Shown piece after piece: positions 1-8,581 of a DNA stretch of 64,000 nt. The notes below the pieces were generated by a model. That model did not search any database and was not told the origin of the DNA. It was given only the letters and a program-made list of their open reading frames with translations. Location of the stretch: NCBI RefSeq assembly GCF_044466355.1, contig NZ_JBITMQ010000002.1, forward strand, positions 62,001 to 126,000, read 5' to 3'. The position numbers and the translations under genes were made by a program. Within the stretch, counting starts at the first letter, position 1; every line of letters starts with the position of its first letter. The stretch is from Actinophytocola sp044466355 (lineage in GTDB: Bacteria > Actinomycetota > Actinomycetes > Mycobacteriales > Pseudonocardiaceae).

Positions 1-2664
1 GCCGTGCTGCGGCCCTTCGTCACCGCCGCCACCCACGACCTCACCGACCGGATCGCCGAGTACGCCCACCAGGCCGACGTCGCCGCGCTCGTCGCCGCGT
101 TCGCCCGCAGACTGTCCCGCACGCTCGTGTCGATCACCGCGCGGACCTTCGTCCACGAGCTGAACACCGCCGTCGCCGACGGCCGCGTGACCGGGGCCGC
201 CGACCTCGCGAGCAGCCTTACCGAACCGGCCAGGTTCGCGCGGCTCCTCACCACGTACCCGGTGCTGGCCAGGCTGCTCGGGCAGGCCAGCACCTTCCAG
301 ACCGACGCGTTCGCCGAACTGCTCACCCGCTTCGCCGCCGACCGCCAGAAGATCGTCACCGCGCTGCTCGGCGGCACCGACCCCGGTCCGCTCACCGAGA
401 TCCGGACCGGACTCGGCGACACGCACCGGCGCGGCCGCTCGGTCGCGATCCTCACCTTCGCCGACGGCAACCGCGTCGTCCACAAACCGCGGGACCTCGG
501 CGCACACGAACGGTTCGGCGCCGCCGTGCGCTGGCTCAACACGGTCGTGCCCGACCTCGACCTGCGCACCGCCGCCGCCGTGGCGTGCGACGGGTACGGC
601 TGGGTCGAGTTCGTGCCCACCGGCCCGCTGCCGGACCCGGCCGCCGCCGACCGCTTCTACCGCAGGCAGGGCGCGCTGCTGGTCCTGCTGCACGCGCTGC
701 ACGCCTCGGACATGCACTTCGAGAACGTCATCGCGAGCGGCGACCAGCCCGTGCTCGTCGACACCGAGGCGCTGTTCCACCCCGCGCTCGCCGCACCCGT
801 CGGCGGCGGCGTCGACCCGGCCGCGCGGATGCTGGCCGAATCCGTCCAGCGCACCGGGCTGCTGCCGGTCGTCGTCGCGGGCGAGGGCGGCGCGGCCGAC
901 GTGTCGGCCCTCGGCGGCGGCACCGTGTCCGACGTGGTCACCGACTGGGAACCCGACGAGCGGGGCGCGCTGCGCGAGGTGCGGCGGACCGTCACCCGCG
1001 CGGGCAAGGGCAACCTGCCCCGCCTCGGCGGCGACCCCGTGGACGTCGCCGACCACCAGAAGGCGCTGCTCGACGGGTTCCACACCACCTACGACGCGAT
1101 CACCCGCCACCGCGACGAGCTCACCGACCTCCTCGCCGGGTGCGCCGACGACGAGGTGCGCGTCGCGGTCCGCCACTCCCGCGGCTACGCGCGCCTGCTC
1201 GCCGAGTCCACCCGCCCCGAACTTCTCCGCGACGGCCTGACCAGGGACAACGCGCTCGACGTGCTGTGGGTCGAGTCCGCGGGCGACCCGCTGCGGTGGC
1301 GGGTCGCCCGCCACGAGCTGGCCGACCTGTGGGCCCTCGACGTGCCCCTCTTCACCGCCCGGCCCGGGTCCGCCGACCTGTGGAGCGCGACCGGGCACCG
1401 CCTGCCCGGCGCGCTGGAACGGCCCGGTCTCGCGAGCGCGCTCGCCAAGGTCAACGCGATGAGCGCGATGGACCTGCGCGACCAGGAGTGGATCATCGCG
1501 GCCGCCCTCGCCACCCGCACCCCCGGCAGCCCGCACCGTGCCGCCGCGCCCCTGCCCGGCCACCTCGCGGGCACCGCGGCGCCACCCGAGCGGCTGCTCG
1601 TCACCGCGTGCGCCCTCGCCGACCGGCTCGTCGCCCGCACCCACGCGAGCGGCGACCGCGTCAACTGGCTCGGCCTCGAACTCGTCGACGACCAACGCTG
1701 GCTCGTGCTGCCGATGGGCGCGAGCCTCGGCACCGGCTACCTCGGCGTCGCGCTGTTCCTCGCCCAGCTCACCGAACTGTCCGGCGTGGCCCGCTACGCC
1801 GAGAGCGCCCGCAGCGCGCTGCGGGGCCTGCCGCAACTTTTCGACCTGATGCGCAGCAGGCCCGACCTCGCGGGCACGGTCGGGTGCGGCGGGTTCCACG
1901 GCTTCGGCGGCATCGCCTACGGCCTGGCCCGGCTCACCACGCTGCTGCGCGACGACGAACTGCGCGAGGACACCCGCACAGCCGTCGAACTCGCCGCGGC
2001 CGCCGCCAAGGCACCCGGCCCGGCCGGCGTGGCCGGCGGCGGCGCGGGCTGCCTCGCCGCCATGACCGCCGTGCACGCCGAACTCGGGCTGCGGGAAGCC
2101 GAGGACCTCGCGAAGGAATGCGCCGACGGGCTCGCCGAACTGGTCCGCCGCACAGGCGGCCGGATCGGCCCCGGCGGGCCGTCCGGTTTCGCCGACGGCG
2201 CCGCGGGCGTCGCGTGGGCACTCGCCCCCCACGACGCGGACGCCGCCGCGCTCGTGGCGGCACACACCGGCGGTGTCCCCGGCGAACTGGGCTGGTGCAC
2301 CGGAGCCGCCGGACTCGCGATGGCAGACGTCACCGACGACCGGACCGCGCTGCTCGCCGACCGGCCCGTCCTCGCCGACCTCAGCCTCTGCCACGGCGAA
2401 CTGGGCATCGTCGAGGCACTCGCGGGCGACCACACCGACCAGGTCGCCGCGGTCCGCCGCAGGCGCGCGGGCCTGATCCTCGACGCCTACACCCAGCACG
2501 GCCCCTCCTGCGGCACCCCCGGCGGCGTACCGACCCCGGGCCTGCTCAGCGGCCTCGCGGGCATCGGCTACGGCCTGCTGCGGCTGGGCAACCCGGAGCG
2601 GGTGCCGTCCGTCCTGCTGCTCGAACCGTCCCGCCCCACAGACCACGTCCCACACACCCACTGA
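1..2664 (+). CDS. lanM: Class II lanthipeptide synthetase LanM (5'-partial)
   Basis: Bifunctional lanthionine synthetase: it would dehydrate Ser/Thr of a precursor peptide and cyclise Cys onto the dehydro-residues, in the cytoplasm. The frame is open to base 1 and the 887 visible codons are short for a LanM (about 1000-1100 aa), so the N-terminus lies outside the window; the GTG at 4 is probably internal. Counting from codon 4, the DUF4135 dehydratase part fills about residues 1-520, with the kinase-like motif DMHFEN (D236, H238, N241) followed by VDTEALF. The LanC-like cyclase fills about 530-870 and keeps its zinc ligands: the HG of GGFHGFGG, C765 in WCTG, and C796-H797 in CHGELG. It sits 19 nt upstream of a 78-aa ORF that may be its substrate. 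Family assignment is firm; the product is unknown. Confidence 0.9.
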   Translation, partial: AVLRPFVTAATHDLTDRIAEYAHQADVAALVAAFARRLSRTLVSITARTFVHELNTAVADGRVTGAADLASSLTEPARFARLLTTYPVLARLLGQASTFQTDAFAELLTRFAADRQKIVTALLGGTDPGPLTEIRTGLGDTHRRGRSVAILTFADGNRVVHKPRDLGAHERFGAAVRWLNTVVPDLDLRTAAAVACDGYGWVEFVPTGPLPDPAAADRFYRRQGALLVLLHALHASDMHFENVIASGDQPVLVDTEALFHPALAAPVGGGVDPAARMLAESVQRTGLLPVVVAGEGGAADVSALGGGTVSDVVTDWEPDERGALREVRRTVTRAGKGNLPRLGGDPVDVADHQKALLDGFHTTYDAITRHRDELTDLLAGCADDEVRVAVRHSRGYARLLAESTRPELLRDGLTRDNALDVLWVESAGDPLRWRVARHELADLWALDVPLFTARPGSADLWSATGHRLPGALERPGLASALAKVNAMSAMDLRDQEWIIAAALATRTPGSPHRAAAPLPGHLAGTAAPPERLLVTACALADRLVARTHASGDRVNWLGLELVDDQRWLVLPMGASLGTGYLGVALFLAQLTELSGVARYAESARSALRGLPQLFDLMRSRPDLAGTVGCGGFHGFGGIAYGLARLTTLLRDDELREDTRTAVELAAAAAKAPGPAGVAGGGAGCLAAMTAVHAELGLREAEDLAKECADGLAELVRRTGGRIGPGGPSGFADGAAGVAWALAPHDADAAALVAAHTGGVPGELGWCTGAAGLAMADVTDDRTALLADRPVLADLSLCHGELGIVEALAGDHTDQVAAVRRRRAGLILDAYTQHGPSCGTPGGVPTPGLLSGLAGIGYGLLRLGNPERVPSVLLLEPSRPTDHVPHTH

Positions 2665-2683
2665 GAGAACCAAGGAGCACACC

Positions 2684-2920
2684 GTGTCCGACGACCAGTT
2701 CACCACCGACACCACCGCCGACGAGACCACCGCTGCTGACGAGCGCGGCTACCCGACACCGCTGCTGCGGTTCATGCCCGCCATCACCTTCGGCGTGCGG
2801 GCCGCCGCCCTCGCCGGCATGGCCGTCTCCGCGGGCGCACTCGCCTTCGGCCTCGCGGGTGCGTTCGACGACGTCACCGCGGGCGCGCACACGACCTGCT
2901 GCGAGGACGACCCGAGCTGA
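2684..2920 (+). CDS. Candidate lanthipeptide precursor peptide (78 aa)
   Basis: A small ORF with a GTG start and a good ribosome binding site (AAGGAG at about 2671), 19 nt after lanM. The N-terminal 30 residues are acidic and rich in Asp, Thr and Glu, as in leader peptides. Then comes a hydrophobic Ala/Gly-rich stretch (about residues 33-62) that could span a membrane. The C-terminus reads HTTCCEDDPS, with two adjacent Cys after two Thr. Position and the terminal Thr-Thr-Cys-Cys suggest a LanM substrate. The order (lanM before lanA), the long hydrophobic segment and only two Cys are unusual. It could instead be a small membrane or immunity protein. I recognise no known lantibiotic family in it. 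Confidence 0.5.
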   Translation: MSDDQFTTDTTADETTAADERGYPTPLLRFMPAITFGVRAAALAGMAVSAGALAFGLAGAFDDVTAGAHTTCCEDDPS

Positions 2921-2931
2921 CGCGGTCTCTG

Positions 2932-2961
2932 GTGGTGCGGACCGAGCCAAGTCCGCACCAC
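2932..2961 (+). terminator. Hairpin after the small peptide gene
   Basis: A perfect 11-bp inverted repeat (GTGGTGCGGAC / GTCCGCACCAC) with an 8-nt loop, 12 nt after the stop codon. There is no T-run, as is common for actinomycete terminators. It separates the lanM/peptide unit from the LuxR regulator gene. Confidence 0.6.
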
Positions 2962-3001
2962 TCTGGATCACGCGGAGCCCACCTCGGTAGTCTCGACAAT
3001 C

Positions 3002-5929
3002 GTGCGGAACCGCTCGTCAACCGTGGTGGGCCGCGACCAGGAGCTCCGTACCGTCGAGCACGCCCTGACCGCGGCGGCCGCCGGGCGGGGCAGCGCGGTG
3101 TTCCTCGTCGGCGAGAGCGGCATCGGGAAGTCCAGACTGGCGGCCGCGGCCGCCGACCAGGCGTTCCAGGCCAACATGGTCCTGATGCGCGGCCGGGGCA
3201 GCGCCATCGGCCCCATGGTGCCCTTCCGCTCGCTCACCGAAGCACTGCTGTCGCTGCTGCGCGCCGGTGAACACCTCGACATCGCCGCCCTCGGCCCCTA
3301 CCGGCCGGTGCTCGCCCGGCTCATCCCCGACTGGGGCACCCCGGTCGCGGACCAGCAGGACACCTCGCTCGTCATCCTCGCCGAAGCCGTCCTCCGGCTC
3401 ACCGGGCTCGCGGGCCGGGACTGCGGCTGCCTCGTGTCACTCGACGACCTGCAGGACGCCGACGCGGAAAGCCTCGCGGTCGTCGAATACCTGATCGACA
3501 ACCTCGACCGCCAGCCCACCCTGCTGCTCGGCGCGATCCGCAACGAACCGTGCCCCGCGCTCGACCTCGCCCGCGCCGCCGCCCGCCGCGGCACCGCCGT
3601 GCTCGTCGAACTCGACCGGCTCGACCAGGCCGGGCTGCGCGCCCTCGCGGGCGCGTGCCTGTCCGTGCCCGCCGCGGACGTGCCACCGCAGGCGGTCGAC
3701 CTGCTGTGGGCAGGCAGCGCGGGCAACCCGTTCCTCATCGAGGAACTGCTCGGCGGGATCGTCGACGGCGGACTGCTCGTGCCCTCCGAGAGCGGCTCGG
3801 GGACCGGCTGGCGCATGGCCGACCCGCCACCCGAGGACGTGCCCGCCACGTTCGCCAGGACCGTCGCCCGGCGCATCGAGGCACTCGGCCCCGCCGTGCA
3901 ACAGCTGCTGTCCGTCGCGGCCGTCGTCGGCAGGCGGTTCCCGCTCGCCGTCGCACAGGCCGTCACCGGGCTGCCCGACCGCGAACTGCTGTCCCACCTG
4001 CACGGCGAACCCGTCGCACAGCTCGTCCAACCCGACGACCAGCTGCCCGACTGGTACACCTTCCAGCACCAGCTGGTCCGCGAGGCGATGCTGACGCTGC
4101 TCACCCCGGCGATGCGGGCCCGCGTCGCCGAACAGGTCGCCGACGCCCTGGCGACCGTCTACCCGGGGCTGCCCGGCGAATGGTGCCAGACCGCGGCGAC
4201 ACTGCGGCTCGAAGCCGGTCACACCACCGTCGCGGGCAGGCTGTTCGCCGAGGCCGGCCGCCGCGCCAGCACCCAGGGCGCCGCGAACTCGGCCGTCGGG
4301 CTGCTCGACCGGGCATGGGACCTGCTCGCGGGAGACGAGGCCGCCGAACGCGCCGACACCCTCGAACACCTCGTGTACGCGCTCGCCGAAGCCGGGCTGG
4401 TGGAACGCGCCGTCGCCTCGGTCAGGACGCTCGACCAGGTCGGCGGCCTCGACCCGCGCCGCAGGGCACGGCTGCACACCCGGCTCGCGTGGGCCGCGCA
4501 GGTCGCGGGCTCCGGCCCCGGCAACCTCGCGCAGATCAGCACGGCACGTGCCCTGCTCGGCCCCGGCGCCGACGAGGCCGACACCGCGCCGATCGACGTC
4601 GTCGAGGCGCACATCGTGCTCGACGTGCCCGGCCCGGGGCAGCTGGAGAAGGCCGAGGCACTCGCCCGCCGCGCCGCCGAGGTCGCCGACCGGGTGCCGC
4701 TGCCGTCCGTGGCGTGCCAGGCGTGGCAACTGCTCGGCACGCTCCTGCGGTCCCAGGACCCGGTGGGTGCGACCGCCTGCCTGGAACGGGCGCGCGCCAC
4801 CGCCATGCGGCACAACCTGCCCATCTGGGAGATCCACGCGCTGGTGCGGCTGGGCAACGACGACGCGCTGCGCGACGGCTACCTCGACCGGCTCGAACAG
4901 GCCCGCGCCCAGGCCACGCTCGTCGGCGCGGTCACCGCCCGCTACCAGGCCGAACAGAGCATCGCGCTCTACACCATCCTCGAAGGCGACTTCGCGGCCG
5001 CCGAGGCGCTCACCGACCAGGTGCTCGCGGCGGCCAGCAGGCTCAAGCTCGTCGAGTGCGTCCACTACGTGCTGATGGTGCGCGCGATCCTCGCCGGGCA
5101 CCGCGGCCGCCGCAGGGACATGGACGAGGCGCTCGCCGCGTTCCGGCGCTGGGAAGGGGACGCGCAGCCGCTGTACGCGCCCCGCGTGTACGGGCTCGCC
5201 CGCGCGTTCTGCGCGCTGCTCGAGGAGAACCGGCCCCGCGCCATCGAGGAACAGGCGCTGGCGTTGCGGGCGGAGGACACCACGCCGACCGTGTTCCACC
5301 TCGGCGGCCGCTACGGCCTCGACCTGCTGCTCGGTGCCGTCACCGACACGATCACCCGCGCGGAGTTCGACGAGGTCGCGTCCTCGCCCGCGGCCGGGTT
5401 CCGGTGGGACCGCATGTTCGCCCGGTTCGGACGTGCCGTGCTCGCCGGACGAGCGGGTGACGTGGCCGAGGCGGACGCCGCCCTGGCCGACGCGCTCACC
5501 GCGGGCGCCCCGTACACCATGGGCAGGCACCTCGGGTTGCGGCTCGTCGCCGAACGCGCGCTCACCGACGGGTGGGGCACCCCGGTCGACTGGCTGCGCG
5601 CCGCCGAGGACTACTTCCACTCCGCCGACATCCCCGCCGTCGCGAGCGCGTGCCGTGCGCTGCTGCGCAACAGCGGCGTGCGGGTCGGGCAGCGGCGCAC
5701 CGGCGTCGCGGAGATGCCCTCCGCGCTGCGGTCGGCGGGACTGACCGTCCGCGAGTACGAGGTGCTGCGCCTGCTCGCCGACCGGCTCGGCAACCGTGAG
5801 ATCGCCAACCGCCTGCACCTGTCGCCACGCACCGTCGAGAAGCACGTGTCCAGCCTGATCACCAAGACCGGCCTGCCCAACCGCATCGCGCTGTCCGAGT
5901 ACGCGGTCACCGCAGCCGACCCGGCCTGA
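3002..5929 (+). CDS. LuxR-family regulator of the LAL type (ATPase + HTH)
   Basis: Large ATP-binding regulator of the LuxR family (LAL), 975 aa, the usual length. An AAA-type ATPase module lies at the N-terminus with Walker A GESGIGKS at residues 37-44 and a Walker B-like SLDDLQ near residue 146. A long helical, TPR-like middle region follows. A LuxR-type helix-turn-helix closes the protein (about 910-970: LTVREYEVLRLLA, NREIANRL, SPRTVEKHV). LAL proteins typically control secondary-metabolite clusters or sugar use. Here it follows the lanM/peptide unit on the same strand, so control of that pathway is a reasonable inference. The start is GTG 3002; no strong Shine-Dalgarno sequence precedes it. 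Confidence 0.9.
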   Translation: MRNRSSTVVGRDQELRTVEHALTAAAAGRGSAVFLVGESGIGKSRLAAAAADQAFQANMVLMRGRGSAIGPMVPFRSLTEALLSLLRAGEHLDIAALGPYRPVLARLIPDWGTPVADQQDTSLVILAEAVLRLTGLAGRDCGCLVSLDDLQDADAESLAVVEYLIDNLDRQPTLLLGAIRNEPCPALDLARAAARRGTAVLVELDRLDQAGLRALAGACLSVPAADVPPQAVDLLWAGSAGNPFLIEELLGGIVDGGLLVPSESGSGTGWRMADPPPEDVPATFARTVARRIEALGPAVQQLLSVAAVVGRRFPLAVAQAVTGLPDRELLSHLHGEPVAQLVQPDDQLPDWYTFQHQLVREAMLTLLTPAMRARVAEQVADALATVYPGLPGEWCQTAATLRLEAGHTTVAGRLFAEAGRRASTQGAANSAVGLLDRAWDLLAGDEAAERADTLEHLVYALAEAGLVERAVASVRTLDQVGGLDPRRRARLHTRLAWAAQVAGSGPGNLAQISTARALLGPGADEADTAPIDVVEAHIVLDVPGPGQLEKAEALARRAAEVADRVPLPSVACQAWQLLGTLLRSQDPVGATACLERARATAMRHNLPIWEIHALVRLGNDDALRDGYLDRLEQARAQATLVGAVTARYQAEQSIALYTILEGDFAAAEALTDQVLAAASRLKLVECVHYVLMVRAILAGHRGRRRDMDEALAAFRRWEGDAQPLYAPRVYGLARAFCALLEENRPRAIEEQALALRAEDTTPTVFHLGGRYGLDLLLGAVTDTITRAEFDEVASSPAAGFRWDRMFARFGRAVLAGRAGDVAEADAALADALTAGAPYTMGRHLGLRLVAERALTDGWGTPVDWLRAAEDYFHSADIPAVASACRALLRNSGVRVGQRRTGVAEMPSALRSAGLTVREYEVLRLLADRLGNREIANRLHLSPRTVEKHVSSLITKTGLPNRIALSEYAVTAADPA

Positions 5930-6026
5930 GACACGCCCGGCCACAATCCCCACACGTGAGCGGATCGTGCGCGAAAATCAAGTGGCACGACTCGAAACGC
6001 GAGTGGCGGATCAAGTAGGAGACCGT

Positions 6027-6674
6027 GTGGACCGGCTGGCGAACCTGATCGACCCCGTCCCGCTGCTCGACCTGACTACCGCCGTCTGTCGTTGGCTGCA
6101 GGACGCACACGAGGCCGCTGCTGAACTCCAGCGCGCCCGGCGCGGCGGACCACGCGGCGACTGGCAGAACAACACCAGCTTCGGCGTCGACCGCTACCAG
6201 TACCTGCTCGCCACCGCGGGGTCGCTCACCGCCGAGATCCCCGATCTGCAGGTGGACCCCGCGTTCCAGTCGATCCTGCTGAAGCTGCCCCGGGTGGGCA
6301 TCTACCAGTTCCAGGTCCCGGCGGGACCGCACGGCTCGCTCGGCGACACCAGCGAGCTGCGCCGCGAACTGCTCACCGGCATCGACGACCACGGCCTGAT
6401 CAGCAGACCCGAGATCTGGCTCGGCGGCCGCGACAGGCTGTTCCTCGTGTGGAACGGCAGCGAGGAGCACGGCCTCACTGGCGCATGGATCGGCCAGGGC
6501 GAGATGCTCGAGAAGCGTATGGACTGGGAATGGCTGTTCAGCGTCCAGGACGTCACCGGCGCCGTCGGCATCCCCAGGCAGACCGGCCCGCTCGACCCGG
6601 CCATCTTCGAACTGTCCGAGCCGATGCTGCCGCTGCGGCCACGCGACCCCGAGGAAGGCAGCCAGTCCGGCTGA
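6027..6674 (+). CDS. Protein of unknown function (215 aa)
   Basis: I recognise no characterised family. The chosen start is GTG 6027, 6-8 nt after TAGGAGA; the frame also runs back to GTG 5967. A short inverted repeat (ACTCG/CGAGT, 5990-6004) sits in the upstream leader. The protein is soluble, with no signal peptide or membrane segment. Its C-terminal half is rich in Trp and Gly (EIWLGGRDRLFLVWNG, MDWEWLF) and looks like a compact beta-rich domain. It ends 78 nt before the XRE/ImmA-type gene on the same strand. That pairing suggests it could be a substrate or partner of the metalloprotease; this is inference from position only. Confidence 0.7.
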   Translation: MDRLANLIDPVPLLDLTTAVCRWLQDAHEAAAELQRARRGGPRGDWQNNTSFGVDRYQYLLATAGSLTAEIPDLQVDPAFQSILLKLPRVGIYQFQVPAGPHGSLGDTSELRRELLTGIDDHGLISRPEIWLGGRDRLFLVWNGSEEHGLTGAWIGQGEMLEKRMDWEWLFSVQDVTGAVGIPRQTGPLDPAIFELSEPMLPLRPRDPEEGSQSG

Positions 6675-6752
6675 CCCCCGGCGCGGCCCACTCTCCGTGC
6701 ATGGACCACTATGCACGGCAACACCTTCTGTCCGTCTCGAAGGAGCCTTCCC

Positions 6753-7853
6753 GTGCACCCGGATGCCTCCGTCGTCGCGCAGGCATTCGCCCCAGCCCGG
6801 CTCACGATGGCCCGTGAACTGGCGGGCATGCGCAAACGCGACCTCGCCGAAGCCATCGACCGCACCGCGGCCGCCGTCTCCCAGTACGAACTCGGCCAGG
6901 CCCGCCCCAGCGGCGAGACACTGCAACGCTGCGCCGCGGCACTCGACGTGCCCGTCTCCTTCTTCACCGCGGGCCGTCCACAACTGCGCCTCGACACCGC
7001 GGGCGCCCACTTCCGGTCGCTGCGCACCACCGCCGCCTACCAGCGGCAGCAGGCACTCGCCCACGTCGAACTGCTGTGGGAGCTGATCGACCAGCTCGAC
7101 AACGCCCTCGAACTCCCCGCGCTCGACCTCGGCCTCCCGCTCGGCGCCCGCCCCGGCGGACCGGCCGCCGTCGCCGCCATGATCCGGCAGCTCTGGAACG
7201 TCCCGACCGGACCCGTCGTCCACCTCGTCCGCACCCTCGAGGCACGCGGCATCGTGCTCACACAGCTGCCCGGCGTGGACGCCGAGACCATCGACGCGTT
7301 CTCCGCCGCACTCCACGGCCGACCCATCATCGTGTTGTCCCACAAGGGAAACCCGATGCGGCAACGGTTCTCCGTCGCCCACGAACTCGGCCACCTGCTC
7401 CTGCACCCCGAACCCGCCCCCGGCGATGCCAGGCACGAACGCGAGGCCAATGCGTTCGCCGCCGAACTGCTCATGCCCGCCGACGAGATCCGCGACCGGC
7501 TGCCCAGCCCCGTCGACATCACCGAGCTGAAGGAGATCGCCGACGGCTACGGCGTGTCCGTCGCCGCGCTCGCCTACCGCGGCAAGGACCTCGGCGTGTA
7601 CAGCGACCCGACCCTGCGCCGCGTCATGGCGACACTGGCCCGCCTCGGCTGGCGCACGAACGAACCCGTCGGCTCCCGCTACCCGGGCGAACGACCCGAA
7701 CTGCTCGTCCGCGCCGCCGAACTCGCCGAACGCCACGGCCTGCCGCTGCCGGTGCTCGCCGAACGGCTGCACCTGCCGCTGCCCCGGCTGCGTGGGCTCC
7801 TCGGCATGCCCGACCCGAGACCCCGCCTGCGACTGATCCACGGCGACGGCTGA
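6753..7853 (+). CDS. XRE HTH regulator fused to ImmA/IrrE-type metalloprotease
   Basis: 366 aa. The N-terminal 75 residues form an XRE/Cro-type helix-turn-helix (MARELAGMRKRDLAEAI, AAVSQYELGQARPS). The C-terminal part carries the ImmA/IrrE zinc-peptidase signature HELGH (H210, E211, H214) with a downstream EREANAFAAELLMP segment supplying the third ligand. Such fusions usually sense a stress or foreign-DNA signal and cleave a repressor or themselves. GTG 6753 is chosen over the upstream ATG 6711 because AAGGAG lies 8 nt before it. The last 90 residues are an extra helical extension. It follows a 215-aa unknown gene and precedes phosphate-transport genes that are probably unrelated. Confidence 0.85.
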   Translation: MHPDASVVAQAFAPARLTMARELAGMRKRDLAEAIDRTAAAVSQYELGQARPSGETLQRCAAALDVPVSFFTAGRPQLRLDTAGAHFRSLRTTAAYQRQQALAHVELLWELIDQLDNALELPALDLGLPLGARPGGPAAVAAMIRQLWNVPTGPVVHLVRTLEARGIVLTQLPGVDAETIDAFSAALHGRPIIVLSHKGNPMRQRFSVAHELGHLLLHPEPAPGDARHEREANAFAAELLMPADEIRDRLPSPVDITELKEIADGYGVSVAALAYRGKDLGVYSDPTLRRVMATLARLGWRTNEPVGSRYPGERPELLVRAAELAERHGLPLPVLAERLHLPLPRLRGLLGMPDPRPRLRLIHGDG

Positions 7854-7907
7854 GAAGTCCGTTTTGCCTGAGTAGCACCCACCGTCGGTAGCCCCCCGCC
7901 ATTCGCC

Positions 7908-7926
7908 CTTCACCGGCCGTTAATAC
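7908..7926 (+). promoter_or_regulatory. Possible PHO-box-like repeat and -10 upstream of the phosphate genes
   Basis: CTTCACC and GTTAATA are spaced exactly 11 nt apart, the periodicity of streptomycete PhoP-binding repeats (GTTCACC units). TAATAC at 7921-7926 could be a -10 element. The site is 30 nt before a phosphate-transport operon, which makes PhoP control sensible, but the second repeat is degenerate. Confidence 0.3.
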
Positions 7927-7956
7927 TCTGGCCATGATCGCGGAAGGAGGGGCCGG

Positions 7957-8577
7957 ATGCGCCTGCGTTTGAAGCCACGTGACACCAGGTTCTTCGACCT
8001 GTTCAGCGTCGCCGGCACGAACATCGCCACCGCCACCGGTGTGCTGCGCGAGTTCGTCACCGTCCCCACCGAGGAACGCGACGAACTGGCCAGGAGAATG
8101 CGCGCCGCCGAGCACGCGGGCGACGACGCCACCCACGCGATCATCGAACAACTCGACCGGTCGTTCATCACACCGTTCGACCGCGAGGACATCTACCGGC
8201 TCGCGGTCCGCCTCGACGACGTCGTCGACTACATGGACGCCGCCGTCGACCTCACCACCCTCTACAACCCGGAGGCACTGCCGGAGAACGTGCGGCTTCA
8301 GGTCGACGTGCTCGACAAGTGCGCGCAGCTCACCGCCGGCGCCATGCCACGCCTCGCGACACTGCGGAACCTCAACGACTTCTGGGTGCAGATCAACGAG
8401 CTGGAGAACGAGGCCGACCAGATCTACCGGCGCCTGCTGCAGTTCCTGTTCAACGGCAGCCACGACCCGCTCACCGTGATGAAGCTCAAGGAGATCGTCG
8501 ACCAGCTCGAGTCGGCCGCCGACGCGTTCGAGCACGTCGCCGACGTCGTGCACAGCATCGCGGTGAAAGAGTCCTGA
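7957..8577 (+). CDS. DUF47 (PhoU-like) accessory protein of phosphate transporter
   Basis: 206 aa, all-helical, cytoplasmic, with the PhoU-like DUF47 fold. Family members are encoded next to Pit transporters and are thought to regulate phosphate flux by binding metal and the permease. Visible features are FFDLFSVAG near the N-terminus, the DREDIYRLAVRLDDVVDYMD motif around residue 80, and a C-terminal helix with KLKEIVDQLESAAD. A strong ribosome binding site (AAGGAGGGG) precedes the ATG. The pit gene begins only 4 nt after the stop, so the two are translationally linked. Confidence 0.92.
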   Translation: MRLRLKPRDTRFFDLFSVAGTNIATATGVLREFVTVPTEERDELARRMRAAEHAGDDATHAIIEQLDRSFITPFDREDIYRLAVRLDDVVDYMDAAVDLTTLYNPEALPENVRLQVDVLDKCAQLTAGAMPRLATLRNLNDFWVQINELENEADQIYRRLLQFLFNGSHDPLTVMKLKEIVDQLESAADAFEHVADVVHSIAVKES

Positions 8578-8581
8578 CCCC

